A DNA stretch of 8,900 nucleotides from an uncultured Ruminococcus sp. (GTDB taxonomy: Bacteria; Bacillota; Clostridia; Oscillospirales; Acutalibacteraceae). The notes under the pieces were generated by a model. That model saw only the letters and a list, made by a program, of their open reading frames with translations, was not told the DNA's origin and did not search any database. Every line of letters starts with the position of its first letter. The first letter of the stretch is position 1. Below are positions 1 to 7,169 of this stretch, in pieces. The stretch covers positions 1 through 8,900 of the forward strand of contig CACXDV010000162.1 in assembly GCA_902766585.1 (NCBI GenBank), read 5' to 3'. Position numbers and translations under genes: made by a program.

Positions 1-1238
1 CTTGAAACATCATTATTGTTGATACTGCCCTCTCCGGTAACATCACCCAAAAGCACTGTTTCATATTCCTTTCCGCTGTAAGAAGGGATACGGAGTCTCC
101 AACCTGTTCCGATATGTCCCGAGCCTGTCTGCCTGCCCTTATGGTCGTACAATTCGGCATCAGATCCGCGAATACCCAATATCTCTTTAAAATCAGAAAC
201 AGTCATACTCTCTTTAAGGAACAAAAACCTGCCGTTCAGCTTTATTTTTTCATTTCCCGTAATTTTTACCGAGGGCTTGGAGCTTTCCTCAGAGCTTTGT
301 ACCGAAGACTCCCTTGAAGATGAAGCCGTCGGCTTTTTGCTTTCCTCCGGCGCGGATATTTTTTCTATCCTCTTCATATCGCTTTTATCAAGGATATTAA
401 GCTTATTACCGGCATAATATGCGATACAATTGCCTCCGCCCTTCAGCGCTTCTACCCTGTTTCCCGCTTCAAAGCTTTTCACAGGTTCACCATTTTCGTC
501 CAGAAGAAAAATATCCGAGCCTTTTCCCGCATATACTCCGTCCTTCGAGGGACAAAGCATATCATACATACTGTGATAAAGCAGTACAAAGCCCTTTTGT
601 TCATAAAACCGGTAAACATTACCTCTGCTGTCGGTACAGATATCCCCGCTTACGGAATACTCTCCCGCCGGCACACTGCATAATATCTCCTCCCCCGAAA
701 CAGCATCAGTCAATCCGTCAGCAGTCACAGCAAATACCCTGTCCGCGCTTTCGGAATAAAACAGTGAGGTTATGGCAGAAGAAGTCTTTACGGTACCTGA
801 AAGCACCGCATTATTATCATATATGCTTATGCATTTGTCATCAGAACTGCCCACCGCATATATCATGCCTTCTCCGTCAATTTCAAAGCAGTTCTTCCTG
901 ACATTAATATCACTTAGTATAAATGTGCCTGTCTCTCTCATTCTGCCTTCGCATATGACTACAGTTTCACCGTTCACATATGACATAAGACAGATCATTC
1001 CTCTTCCGGACACGGCAAGGTCCGCATTATTATTGACATATCTTTCTCTGCTGCCCTTTGAATCGGTTATTGTAAGACACTGCATACTGTCCCTGTCATT
1101 AAGAATATAAAATCCGCCCTCATTATCCGTATAGATCTCTATATTTCTGTCATTCCGAGCGCTGACAAGGAACACACCGATAAAGGCAGACACTATTGCC
1201 AGAATAAATATGACAGCCGTCACTCTTTTTATCTTCAT
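1..1238 (-). CDS. Membrane-anchored or secreted beta-propeller-like protein with a dockerin-like domain (C-terminus beyond the window)
   Basis: The frame is open from an ATG at 1238 to the left edge: 412 complete codons, no stop, so the C-terminus is missing. Residues 1-28 are a basic start plus a hydrophobic stretch (VIFILAIVSAFIGVFLVSA), a signal peptide or membrane anchor. Residues about 33-295 contain roughly six repeats of the type 'DG.G.IYAVG...ISIYD', which I read as beta-propeller blades. Residues 296-325 are a Ser/Glu/Lys-rich linker. Residues about 330-396 form a small domain leading directly into GDVTGEGSINNND (398-410). This matches the dockerin/EF-hand loop at D399, T401, E403, S405, N407 and D410, with Thr and Glu where Asn and Asp are usual. 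An in-frame TAG lies just upstream and no other start codon intervenes, so the start is firm; its ribosome site (GGGGCGG) is poor. Known: dockerins bind cohesins outside the cell. Inferred: an exported sensor, adaptor or scaffold protein. No enzymatic domain is recognised. Confidence 0.85.
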   Translation of the reverse strand, partial: MKIKRVTAVIFILAIVSAFIGVFLVSARNDRNIEIYTDNEGGFYILNDRDSMQCLTITDSKGSRERYVNNNADLAVSGRGMICLMSYVNGETVVICEGRMRETGTFILSDINVRKNCFEIDGEGMIYAVGSSDDKCISIYDNNAVLSGTVKTSSAITSLFYSESADRVFAVTADGLTDAVSGEEILCSVPAGEYSVSGDICTDSRGNVYRFYEQKGFVLLYHSMYDMLCPSKDGVYAGKGSDIFLLDENGEPVKSFEAGNRVEALKGGGNCIAYYAGNKLNILDKSDMKRIEKISAPEESKKPTASSSRESSVQSSEESSKPSVKITGNEKIKLNGRFLFLKESMTVSDFKEILGIRGSDAELYDHKGRQTGSGHIGTGWRLRIPSYSGKEYETVLLGDVTGEGSINNNDVS

Positions 1239-1256
1239 ATGATACCGCCCCGGCTA

Positions 1257-1286
1257 ATTATCGTCTTTAATTTCATTTTATTACAA
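1257..1286 (-). promoter_or_regulatory. Possible promoter of the dockerin-like protein gene
   Basis: On the minus strand TTGTAA (1281-1286) and GATAAT (1257-1262) are 18 bp apart. Initiation would fall about 6-8 bases past 1257, leaving only a very short leader before the ATG at 1238. Both boxes are imperfect and the DNA is AT-rich, so this may be chance. No convincing intrinsic terminator separates this gene from the small gene upstream, so read-through from the promoter at 1676-1704 is an alternative. Confidence 0.3.
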
Positions 1287-1373
1287 ACGAACCGGGATTT
1301 CATCATATTCCGACAAAAACAGAGTAAAATTTTTCCTTTATTCTTTGTTTGCTTTATACAAAGGGATTTATGC

Positions 1374-1628
1374 TCATGCTATCAGATCCTCAGCGACCTC
1401 TATCAGATGTACCGGACACAAGCCCTCCTCTACCGCCGTATCAAATAAACTTTCAACCAGACTTTTTTCACATGATATATCCTCCACAAGACTCCTTTCA
1501 TTATCACCCTTGATTTCAATACCATATACCCTTGTTTTTCCGAGTTCTTCTATGGTTTTTTCCTCTTCGATCAGGGAATAGGTATACGGATAGGCAAAAG
1601 CTCTTTTTATAACCCTTTGATACATCAT
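1374..1628 (-). CDS. Small acidic protein resembling the DUF6514 family, function unknown
   Basis: An 84-residue soluble protein with no signal peptide or membrane segment. After a short basic start (MMYQRVIKRAF) it reads YSLIEEE (17-23), VYGIEI (34-39), then LVEDIS.EK..VE.L (47-61) and CPVHLIEVAEDLI (71-83). This layout recalls the DUF6514 family of small clostridial proteins: a 'YGIEI' strand, 'DIS.dk..VE.L', and a C-terminal 'l.PiHL.dVvEDfl'. That assignment is from memory and no function is established for the family. Two adjacent ATGs (1628 and 1625) are possible starts; AGGGG lies 10 bases before the first. The gene has its own near-consensus promoter and lies beyond the terminator of the polysaccharide operon, so it is probably regulated separately. 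The next gene starts 135 bp downstream, with no obvious terminator between. Confidence 0.75.
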   Translation of the reverse strand: MMYQRVIKRAFAYPYTYSLIEEEKTIEELGKTRVYGIEIKGDNERSLVEDISCEKSLVESLFDTAVEEGLCPVHLIEVAEDLIA

Positions 1629-1675
1629 ATTAATTACCCCTGTTGATTCATTTTTTCACATCTGGATGCATGGTT

Positions 1676-1704
1676 ATTATAGGCAAAACAGGGAAAAATT
1701 GCAA
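1676..1704 (-). promoter_or_regulatory. Sigma-A-type promoter of the small DUF6514-like gene
   Basis: On the minus strand TTGCAA (1699-1704) and a perfect TATAAT (1676-1681) are separated by exactly 17 bp (1682-1698). Initiation would be near 1669, giving a leader of about 40 bases to the ATG at 1628. The promoter lies just beyond the operon terminator, which supports an independent transcription unit. Confidence 0.75.
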
Positions 1705-1727
1705 TACTACGAAAGTTGATTTTTATA

Positions 1728-1760
1728 ACAAAAAAAGCAGAGACCTTCGCCCCTGCTTTC
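1728..1760 (-). terminator. Intrinsic terminator of the polysaccharide operon
   Basis: Positions 1734-1744 and 1749-1759 form an 11-bp stem with three G-U pairs around a 4-base loop (1745-1748). On the minus strand the stem runs into a tract of seven U residues (1736-1730, partly overlapping the stem base) and then further U-rich sequence. The stem begins about 30 bases past the stop codon at 1788. The plus strand has no T tract after the stem, so it acts in one direction. Confidence 0.85.
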
Positions 1761-1787
1761 GTATGTATTATTTTGTTTATAGAATAA

Positions 1788-2768
1788 TCATTTGCGGAAC
1801 TGAGCAAGCCATTTGTTTATATTCTCCTGTTTAAGCCTGACATCAGTTTTAAGCTCCGAATTTATCATTTCTTCAAGCTCTTCGATATTATCGCGTTCCA
1901 CAACATGAAGATCATAGGCATCATTCATATCTCTCACACGGTTATCTATCGCAAGGATAATTGTTCTTTTTTTATGCTGCATAGCAAACATTCCCGCATG
2001 GAGCCTTGTTCCGACATATTCGGTATCAGGCTGTGAAAGCGCTTTTGAATAAGCATCGAGAGAGGGCGGTATCACAGTAATATTTTCCGTACCTGAAAAC
2101 TCCTGAAAATATTTCCAGTCTGATATTCCCTGTATCCAGAAGCTGACCTTTTTATAATTCCGGTTCAGGATATCAATGAGCTTCTGATCCTGCTGCTTAT
2201 CCTTGCCGTAATCGGTAAGTGTAAAAATAACATTTTCCGATTTTTTCTTTGGTATCTCAGCGCAAAATTCAGGAGTAAACCTCCACATAGTCGGACAGCC
2301 TGTATCAATAGCCTTAAAGCCCATGCTTTCAAGAAAATCTGCCGCCGCGCCGTCTCTTGCGCTGTGGATATAGTCCTTTGACAAAATTTTCTTATAAAGG
2401 CTTTTGGTATATGCGTTTGTCTTTCTTTTTGCCTGTCCGACACCCACGCCCATAAGTATGCTGTTTCTGTACGGTCTGCAATTCCAGAGATTCACATTGA
2501 GTGAGGGAAGCGGAAGCATCATATTTTTCCACATAAGATTGGAACCGCATATAAACTTATATGCAGCTCCGTCATATATCCTTGTATGAGGATTTTTATT
2601 TCCGTTCTGATACCATGTTACGACAGGCGCGTGAGTAGCGGCACGAAGGATAAATGCATCCTTTAAAATGCCTGCCTGTTCCAGTTCACGATAAGCAGAG
2701 GCCATAATGACCTCATCGCCCTTATTCAGCGAGCGTATGCCGGGATCGAATAAAACAACCGTATCCAT
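1788..2768 (-). CDS. Polysaccharide pyruvyl transferase family protein (longer of two)
   Basis: A 326-residue soluble protein of the PS_pyruv_trans family (PF04230), whose members transfer a pyruvyl ketal from phosphoenolpyruvate to a sugar of a surface polysaccharide, although some members act otherwise. Family landmarks are visible: NKGDEVI (15-21) near the N-terminus, ICGSNLMW (73-80), GVGVGQ (107-112), SARD (136-139), TGCPTMW (156-162) and the C-terminal signature GTRLHAGMFAM (253-263) followed by AIDNR. I chose the ATG at 2768 because AAGGAG lies 6 bases upstream. An in-frame TTG at 2789 would add seven residues, overlap the preceding stop and place the ribosome site inside the gene. It is the last gene of the operon, 17 bp after the polymerase-like gene, with the terminator just beyond. 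It is only distantly like the other family member at 5338-6171. Substrate sugar unknown. Confidence 0.87.
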   Translation of the reverse strand: MDTVVLFDPGIRSLNKGDEVIMASAYRELEQAGILKDAFILRAATHAPVVTWYQNGNKNPHTRIYDGAAYKFICGSNLMWKNMMLPLPSLNVNLWNCRPYRNSILMGVGVGQAKRKTNAYTKSLYKKILSKDYIHSARDGAAADFLESMGFKAIDTGCPTMWRFTPEFCAEIPKKKSENVIFTLTDYGKDKQQDQKLIDILNRNYKKVSFWIQGISDWKYFQEFSGTENITVIPPSLDAYSKALSQPDTEYVGTRLHAGMFAMQHKKRTIILAIDNRVRDMNDAYDLHVVERDNIEELEEMINSELKTDVRLKQENINKWLAQFRK

Positions 2769-2785
2769 ATTTTTCTCCTTAATTC

Positions 2786-4081
2786 TCAAGCATTTGACTC
2801 ATTATGCACCGGCTGATTGATTTCATTATTTGCCATTTCCTTCCGCTTTTTGACAGCAGCCAGAAAAGCCCTTCGTTTCTCAGCAGCAAATCTGCACAGG
2901 CATACTCCCATAACCATTGCATACGGTACGGAAATAGGATTGAAGAATCCTGTACCCGAGGTAGTACATACCAGAAGATATGCCAGAATAGATGTATATA
3001 GAATAACAACTGAGGAACGTCTCTTTATCATTCTTATGCACGGCATAACAAGGCTGATAAGGTATCCTACAAACACCGCTGTTCCTAAATATCCGAATTC
3101 GCCGAACAAAGCAGGCCAGAAGGTGTCAGTCGCATAATTTGTATTGATATATCCGAGACCGTAAATGCGCTTGAAGCCAAACTCCACATACAGCGGAGAA
3201 TAGTAATCCGCCGCTGCTGCTGTACCATAGGTACCAAAGCCGGCGCCTATCGGGAAATAATTGTTTGCTGTCTCAAATCCGCCCAGTGTCATATTACCTC
3301 TTGCAGAACCCTGAAGTGATCCGTAATACATATCAAGACTGTCACGAGTCATGTATACTACTCCGCCTAACAATACAATGAGCGATATTATTCTCAGATA
3401 ACGATTTTTCATTATCAGCTTGTAATTCCAGATAAATACATAGATCAGCGCGAACGCGATCGCCTTTGCACGGAAAGTCGCACAAAGCATTATAAGACAG
3501 AGAATACGCGCAATAAGATTCAGTCTGTTTGTCCTGCCGTATCCGAGAATAGCAAGGAAAAGCGCCATGACCTGAGCCATGATAGCAGGATGATAATAAA
3601 ACAGCTGCAAGGTATAATAAGAAAATGAATGGTCGAAAAATGCCGGACGGAATATATAGTCATAGACCGCCAGCGCAAACATTAAAAATGTAATACCTGT
3701 CGTTACTTTTCTGAGCATATTCAGAAGCTTTTCACAGTCATCTGCATGATAGATACCCATTATGCCGACAAGCGTACAGGTAAATTTTGAACAGTTGACA
3801 ATATCCTTTAAAACTGCCTCAGCAGGCTGCAAGTGATATAATAATGTTCCGAGCAGGCCTACGGACAAAAATGCTGCCTGAAACAGAATAAATGTCATCT
3901 GAGTTTTGGTAAAGCGAAGTCTCAGAACTGATATCGCAAATATAAATATTGCAAACATTTCATCAAAGTTGTTTGCAATTGTTCTTATGATACCCGTACT
4001 ATGCTGTGCGACAGGTGACTGAAACACAAATCCCACAAACATTATGCAGATAATCACATTGATCGCTAATTGTTTCTTCAT
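2786..4081 (-). CDS. wzy: Wzy/O-antigen-ligase-like membrane protein (polysaccharide polymerase)
   Basis: A 431-residue, very hydrophobic protein with about 10-12 predicted membrane helices (for example near 5-21, 40-55, 61-82, 127-145, 165-180, 187-220, 230-243, 328-348, 357-374 and 382-399) and a hydrophilic tail from about 400. A large non-membrane loop spans about 244-327 and holds FPIGAGFGTYG (276-286) and TDTFWPALFGEFGYLG (318-333), the arrangement typical of the Wzy/WaaL superfamily, where this loop carries catalytic residues. Known role: joining lipid-linked repeat units at the outer face of the membrane. The start overlaps the stop of the glycosyltransferase gene by four bases (ATGA), with GGAG 7 bases before, so translation is probably coupled. 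A ligase role is possible, but its place among repeat-unit genes favours polymerase. Confidence 0.85.
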   Translation of the reverse strand: MKKQLAINVIICIMFVGFVFQSPVAQHSTGIIRTIANNFDEMFAIFIFAISVLRLRFTKTQMTFILFQAAFLSVGLLGTLLYHLQPAEAVLKDIVNCSKFTCTLVGIMGIYHADDCEKLLNMLRKVTTGITFLMFALAVYDYIFRPAFFDHSFSYYTLQLFYYHPAIMAQVMALFLAILGYGRTNRLNLIARILCLIMLCATFRAKAIAFALIYVFIWNYKLIMKNRYLRIISLIVLLGGVVYMTRDSLDMYYGSLQGSARGNMTLGGFETANNYFPIGAGFGTYGTAAAADYYSPLYVEFGFKRIYGLGYINTNYATDTFWPALFGEFGYLGTAVFVGYLISLVMPCIRMIKRRSSVVILYTSILAYLLVCTTSGTGFFNPISVPYAMVMGVCLCRFAAEKRRAFLAAVKKRKEMANNEINQPVHNESNA

Positions 4082-5319
4082 TCCTTTGCTCCATCTATAT
4101 TATTTATAGCCTTCACAAAAGCCGCATAATTAAGCGGCGCCTGATAATATTTTAACCATAATTCCCTTGTTGATGTCCTGAGTTTAACATAAGCCTCCTT
4201 ATCGGAGCGGGCAAGCTGCAATATCCTGTCTGCAAGCTCCCGCGGAGAAAAGCTTTCGGGAAGGATGTAACCGCTTACTCCGTCACGGACTATCTCTGAG
4301 GTACCTCCTACATCTGTGGCGATCGTAGGTATACCGAAGCTTGCTGCCTCCATTATGGAAACCGGCAGTCCCTCTGATGAGCTTACATTTATAAAGACAT
4401 CCTCCGGGAAATTAAGATAATGCTCATAGACCTCTTTATTTGAAATTGCTCCGTCAAGATGTACCTCCATCCAGTTGAGAGCCTTTGCTTTTATTTTGAT
4501 ATCCTCATACAGGTCTCCGCCTCCGAGATGCGTCCAGCAGAGCTTTATGCCTTCATTCCTGAGAAGCATTAGCGCTTCTGTTATCAGATGCACTCTCTTA
4601 ACATCAGTTATCCTTGAACAGGAAACTATCCTGAAAACATCATCCTCACTGCATTTACCCACGCCATGATCGTAGGTACCGAGATAGGAGGTCTCTATCT
4701 TACCGCTGAAACGGGGATATTTGCTTTTAAGGTAATCTGTTCCGTTATCCGAGCAGGCATAAATTTTGTCAAGCTGTGTCAGAAGCTGTTCTCTTTGCGG
4801 AAGAAAAGAAAACCTTGCCTTTTCTTCATATATGTCAAAGCGGTGAGCTCTTGAAAAAGCTCTTACGCTGATACCCTTTTCCTTAAAAAATTCCTTTAGC
4901 CGACAGGCGACGCCTGCATTTATATAAAGCCAATAGCTGTAGACAAAAACCTCATCTCCCGGCTTTATTCCTATTTCCGTCAGATCCCTGCTTATCTTGC
5001 GGAACTGCTTTTCCACACCGTCAAGGAAGTATCCGTCTGTCCACTTTCTTTTAAGTCCGTGCGCGGAGCTTTTGGACATATGCTTAACAGCGCCAAAGCA
5101 ATAACTCATCTTTCTTGACTTGAATGAGGAATGTTCAAGTATCCTCACATCAACATTTTTCGATCTGACAGTTCTTGTCTGCTTATCGGAATCACGGACA
5201 TCACTCGGATATATAAGCACCCTGTCAAAGCCTCCGCTGATCTCCTCTATTTCATTCTCAAGAAAAGCCTCGCCTGATTTATATGGAAATTTTCTGTTTA
5301 ATAAAATCAAATATTTCAT
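4078..5319 (-). CDS. Glycosyltransferase, GT4-type (GT-B fold)
   Basis: A 413-residue soluble or membrane-associated protein. The C-terminal half carries the GT4 (Glycos_transf_1) features: SRITDVKRVH (235-244, with the Arg/Lys donor-phosphate residues), LGGGDL (265-270), and VSSSEGLPVSIMEAASFG (312-329), which contains the EX7E pair E316 and E324. These are followed by PTIATDVGGTSEIV (331-344). The N-terminal half starts with a short strand and FPYKSGEAFLENEIEEI (11-27), as in acceptor-binding domains of exopolysaccharide transferases. It should add one sugar, with retention of configuration, from a nucleotide-sugar donor to the lipid-linked unit at the inner membrane face. Donor and acceptor cannot be read from the sequence. 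It starts 18 bp after the preceding stop and, unlike its neighbours, has no clear ribosome site. It overlaps the following gene by 4 bp. Confidence 0.9.
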   Translation of the reverse strand: MKYLILLNRKFPYKSGEAFLENEIEEISGGFDRVLIYPSDVRDSDKQTRTVRSKNVDVRILEHSSFKSRKMSYCFGAVKHMSKSSAHGLKRKWTDGYFLDGVEKQFRKISRDLTEIGIKPGDEVFVYSYWLYINAGVACRLKEFFKEKGISVRAFSRAHRFDIYEEKARFSFLPQREQLLTQLDKIYACSDNGTDYLKSKYPRFSGKIETSYLGTYDHGVGKCSEDDVFRIVSCSRITDVKRVHLITEALMLLRNEGIKLCWTHLGGGDLYEDIKIKAKALNWMEVHLDGAISNKEVYEHYLNFPEDVFINVSSSEGLPVSIMEAASFGIPTIATDVGGTSEIVRDGVSGYILPESFSPRELADRILQLARSDKEAYVKLRTSTRELWLKYYQAPLNYAAFVKAINNIDGAKE

Positions 5320-5337
5320 AAATCGTTTTTTTACAGA

Positions 5338-6171
5338 TCAGACCGGCGGGAACGGGAAGCAATCAATCATCTGCTTCTGCTTCTTTTTGACCGCCTCATG
5401 ATCTATACCATACCTTTCTGTAACCTCAGACAAAGAATTGATATCACCTTTATTCATATCGGTAAAATCATGCTTTAGTCCATAGGCAGAATAATAATCA
5501 TCAAATTTAAAACCGTCACCCAACAGTTTATCCGTAACGACTATATGGTGATTCGGTACACCAAGGCTGTCGGCGATTATAAGACCGTGAAGACTGCTTG
5601 AAATTATCGTTTCACATTCCGCGATCTTTTGGGTAACGTCAAACGGAGTTCCTCTCACGTCAATAAATGCAGAATCCTCAAAGCGATCCAGAAGCTTCTG
5701 AAAAACAGGAGCATCCTGCTCTTTATAATGCGCGATTATGCCGACTCTGTATTTCTTCTCCGGCATTTTATCGAGAAGCCTTGACGCAAGTATGCCTGCA
5801 TCTCCAAGCGGTACATCAAGCTCCGAGCCTGTAATTTTTTCAACTCTTTTACGGCTCAGTTCTCCCCTTACGGCGCAAATATGTGTTTTCTTCTTATAGA
5901 ATTTAGTGTCATGGTCCTTGTATTTTACAAAGCCTGTGCCCCATATATATACCTCCGGGTAAAATACCGAGCTGACAGCCTTGAGAAAATTCTTCCATTT
6001 TTCTTCCTCATAGGTATAATTTCCGAGTCCGCTTCCGATACCGCTCACCTTGCCGGTAAGATAGGTATTCCTCACGACCTCATAGCCAAAGCATTTGCTT
6101 ATGATATCCTTATTCAGCATATCTCCCATATTGGGTACCTTGGCATAATAGACCTTAAGCTTTTTACTCAT
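5338..6171 (-). CDS. Polysaccharide pyruvyl transferase family protein (shorter of two)
   Basis: A 277-residue protein without signal or membrane segments, of the PS_pyruv_trans family (PF04230), closest in style to short ExoV-like members. Landmarks: a first strand then NMGDMLN (14-20), GIGSGLG (44-50), WGTG (77-80), AVRGELS (100-106), PLGDAGILAS (121-130) and SSSLHGLIIADSLGVP (191-206). Known members transfer pyruvate from phosphoenolpyruvate to hexose residues as a ketal. Its place between the split transferase and the GT4 gene supports action on the lipid-linked repeat unit. AAGGGAG lies 8 bases before the ATG, and the gap to the previous gene is 13 bp. It differs from the 326-residue family member in length and in the final motif (SSSLHG against GTRLHAG), so the two probably have different substrates. 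Whether it truly forms a ketal is inferred. Confidence 0.87.
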   Translation of the reverse strand: MSKKLKVYYAKVPNMGDMLNKDIISKCFGYEVVRNTYLTGKVSGIGSGLGNYTYEEEKWKNFLKAVSSVFYPEVYIWGTGFVKYKDHDTKFYKKKTHICAVRGELSRKRVEKITGSELDVPLGDAGILASRLLDKMPEKKYRVGIIAHYKEQDAPVFQKLLDRFEDSAFIDVRGTPFDVTQKIAECETIISSSLHGLIIADSLGVPNHHIVVTDKLLGDGFKFDDYYSAYGLKHDFTDMNKGDINSLSEVTERYGIDHEAVKKKQKQMIDCFPFPPV

Positions 6172-6184
6172 TTTTTAATCTCCC

Positions 6185-6670
6185 TTACAAAAAGGTACGG
6201 GTAATATAATCATCTATATCTCGGACAAATCTGTCCGTATTGCTTTGATACTGCTTATACTCATGCTCCTTGACATAGCTTATTGCATCGCCAAGCTCCG
6301 AACAATCATGGCAGTTATACAAAAGCTCAAGCTCCTCGAACTGCCCCACAAGCTGAAGCTGATGATCGTCTACGTGCTCGCCGTATTTTGCAAGACGAGG
6401 AACAGCAATTACCTTTTTACCCTTTTTCAATGCTCCGATAATTGCGCCCGTTCCGCCGTGTGTAATGACTATATCAGCCTTTTTCTGCATATCAGCAAAT
6501 TCTTCTCTGTCAAGATATTTCTTAAATCTGAAATGCTTCGGCTCATAGTCACTGTAGCCTGTCTGGGCAAATACCTCATCATCACATTTTCCCTGTTCAA
6601 TAAGCTCATCAATTGCGATCAGCAAACGATCAAACTGAAAATTCTGCGAACCCAAAGTTACAAATATCAT
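6185..6670 (-). CDS. Alg13-like catalytic subunit of a split glycosyltransferase (PssE/Cps14G/EpsF type)
   Basis: A 161-residue protein equal to the C-terminal (nucleotide-sugar-binding) half of a GT28-type enzyme (Glyco_tran_28_C). It opens with MIFVTLGSQ (1-9), as Alg13-type proteins do. It contains ITHGGTGAIIGALKKGKKVI (69-88), then AVPR (89-92) and GEHVDDHQLQ (97-106), the expected donor-binding loops. It has no membrane helix and should depend on the membrane partner encoded immediately upstream (9-bp gap; GAGGT 7 bases before its ATG, overlapping the partner's stop). Known pairs: Alg14/Alg13, Cps14F/Cps14G (beta-1,4-galactosyl transfer) and PssD/PssE (glucuronosyl transfer in Rhizobium). 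With ugd as first gene of the operon, UDP-glucuronate is an attractive donor here, but that is inference. Confidence 0.9.
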   Translation of the reverse strand: MIFVTLGSQNFQFDRLLIAIDELIEQGKCDDEVFAQTGYSDYEPKHFRFKKYLDREEFADMQKKADIVITHGGTGAIIGALKKGKKVIAVPRLAKYGEHVDDHQLQLVGQFEELELLYNCHDCSELGDAISYVKEHEYKQYQSNTDRFVRDIDDYITRTFL

Positions 6671-6679
6671 ATAATAACC

Positions 6680-7150
6680 TCAATATATTCCACCAAGAAA
6701 TATTGCATCCGGATAAATCTCAAGCATAGATTCCCACTGCACATAAAATCTGTCGGCATATTTATACATAAGCTTTCCGGATTTTGTAGGGCTTGTGACC
6801 TTTGCAAAGCTTTCAATATATATAAGCTTTTTTTTGCCCAGCTTTGCGATAAAGCACATAGGAAGCATCGCAAGCACTCCCGTACATATAACTACATCGG
6901 GCTTTTCTTTAAAATATATTTTCAATGATTTAAAATAATTAGCTATCAGTTTGAATACGACCAGAAATTCCTTACGGTTCACCTGATGCAGATAATATAC
7001 TTTATGATCTGTTGTTTTAGTATCATATTTTGTTTTTTCCGTCAATAAAAAGCTATCATATTTTTCCATAAGAGGCTTTAGCATCATGATCTGCTCAAAA
7101 TGTCCTCCGCTGGATGCTGCAAAACACAGCTTCACCTTTTCCTTGCTCAT
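6680..7150 (-). CDS. Alg14-like membrane partner of a split glycosyltransferase (PssD/Cps14F/EpsE type)
   Basis: A 156-residue protein of the Alg14 family (PF08660). Motifs: SSGGHFEQ (13-20), the loop after the first strand; CTGVLAMLP (89-97); IYIESFAKVTSPTKSGKLMY (110-129); and FYVQWESM (135-142), with LGGIY at the C-terminus. A hydrophobic, basic stretch at about 62-82 could sit on the membrane. Known role: it recruits and activates the Alg13-like subunit and binds the lipid acceptor. The gene follows ugd after 19 bp. Its ribosome site (AGGA, 12 bases from the ATG) is weak. Base composition is odd: 6901-7080 is only about 27% G+C by hand count, against roughly 40-58% in sampled parts of neighbouring genes. 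This suggests an older transfer or relaxed composition. Confidence 0.9.
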   Translation of the reverse strand: MSKEKVKLCFAASSGGHFEQIMMLKPLMEKYDSFLLTEKTKYDTKTTDHKVYYLHQVNRKEFLVVFKLIANYFKSLKIYFKEKPDVVICTGVLAMLPMCFIAKLGKKKLIYIESFAKVTSPTKSGKLMYKYADRFYVQWESMLEIYPDAIFLGGIY

Positions 7151-7169
7151 ATTAAGAAACCGTCCTGTA

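Noticed and set aside
419..1110. Plus-strand open frames of 112-160 codons in this region
   Set aside because: They lie opposite the dockerin-like gene, are rich in Pro, Ser, His and Cys with no domain pattern, and have no ribosome sites; the minus-strand frame is continuous with clear domain structure.
1239..1373. Intrinsic terminator after the small DUF6514-like gene
   Set aside because: Only a 6-bp AT-rich stem (CTTTGT/ACAAAG on the minus strand) was found, and it is not followed by a U tract.
2769..2789. TTG at 2789 as start of the longer pyruvyl transferase family protein
   Set aside because: It would put the AAGGAG ribosome site inside the gene and has none of its own; ATG at 2768 is correctly spaced from that site.
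6245..6928. A 227-codon plus-strand open frame
   Set aside because: It spans the antisense of both split-transferase genes and their junction. The minus-strand proteins match known families with correct motifs, so this is an antisense shadow.
6185..7150. The two split-transferase genes as one gene broken by a mutation
   Set aside because: Each part is a full-length member of its own family, with its own start and stop separated by 9 bp, and such pairs are normal in exopolysaccharide operons.
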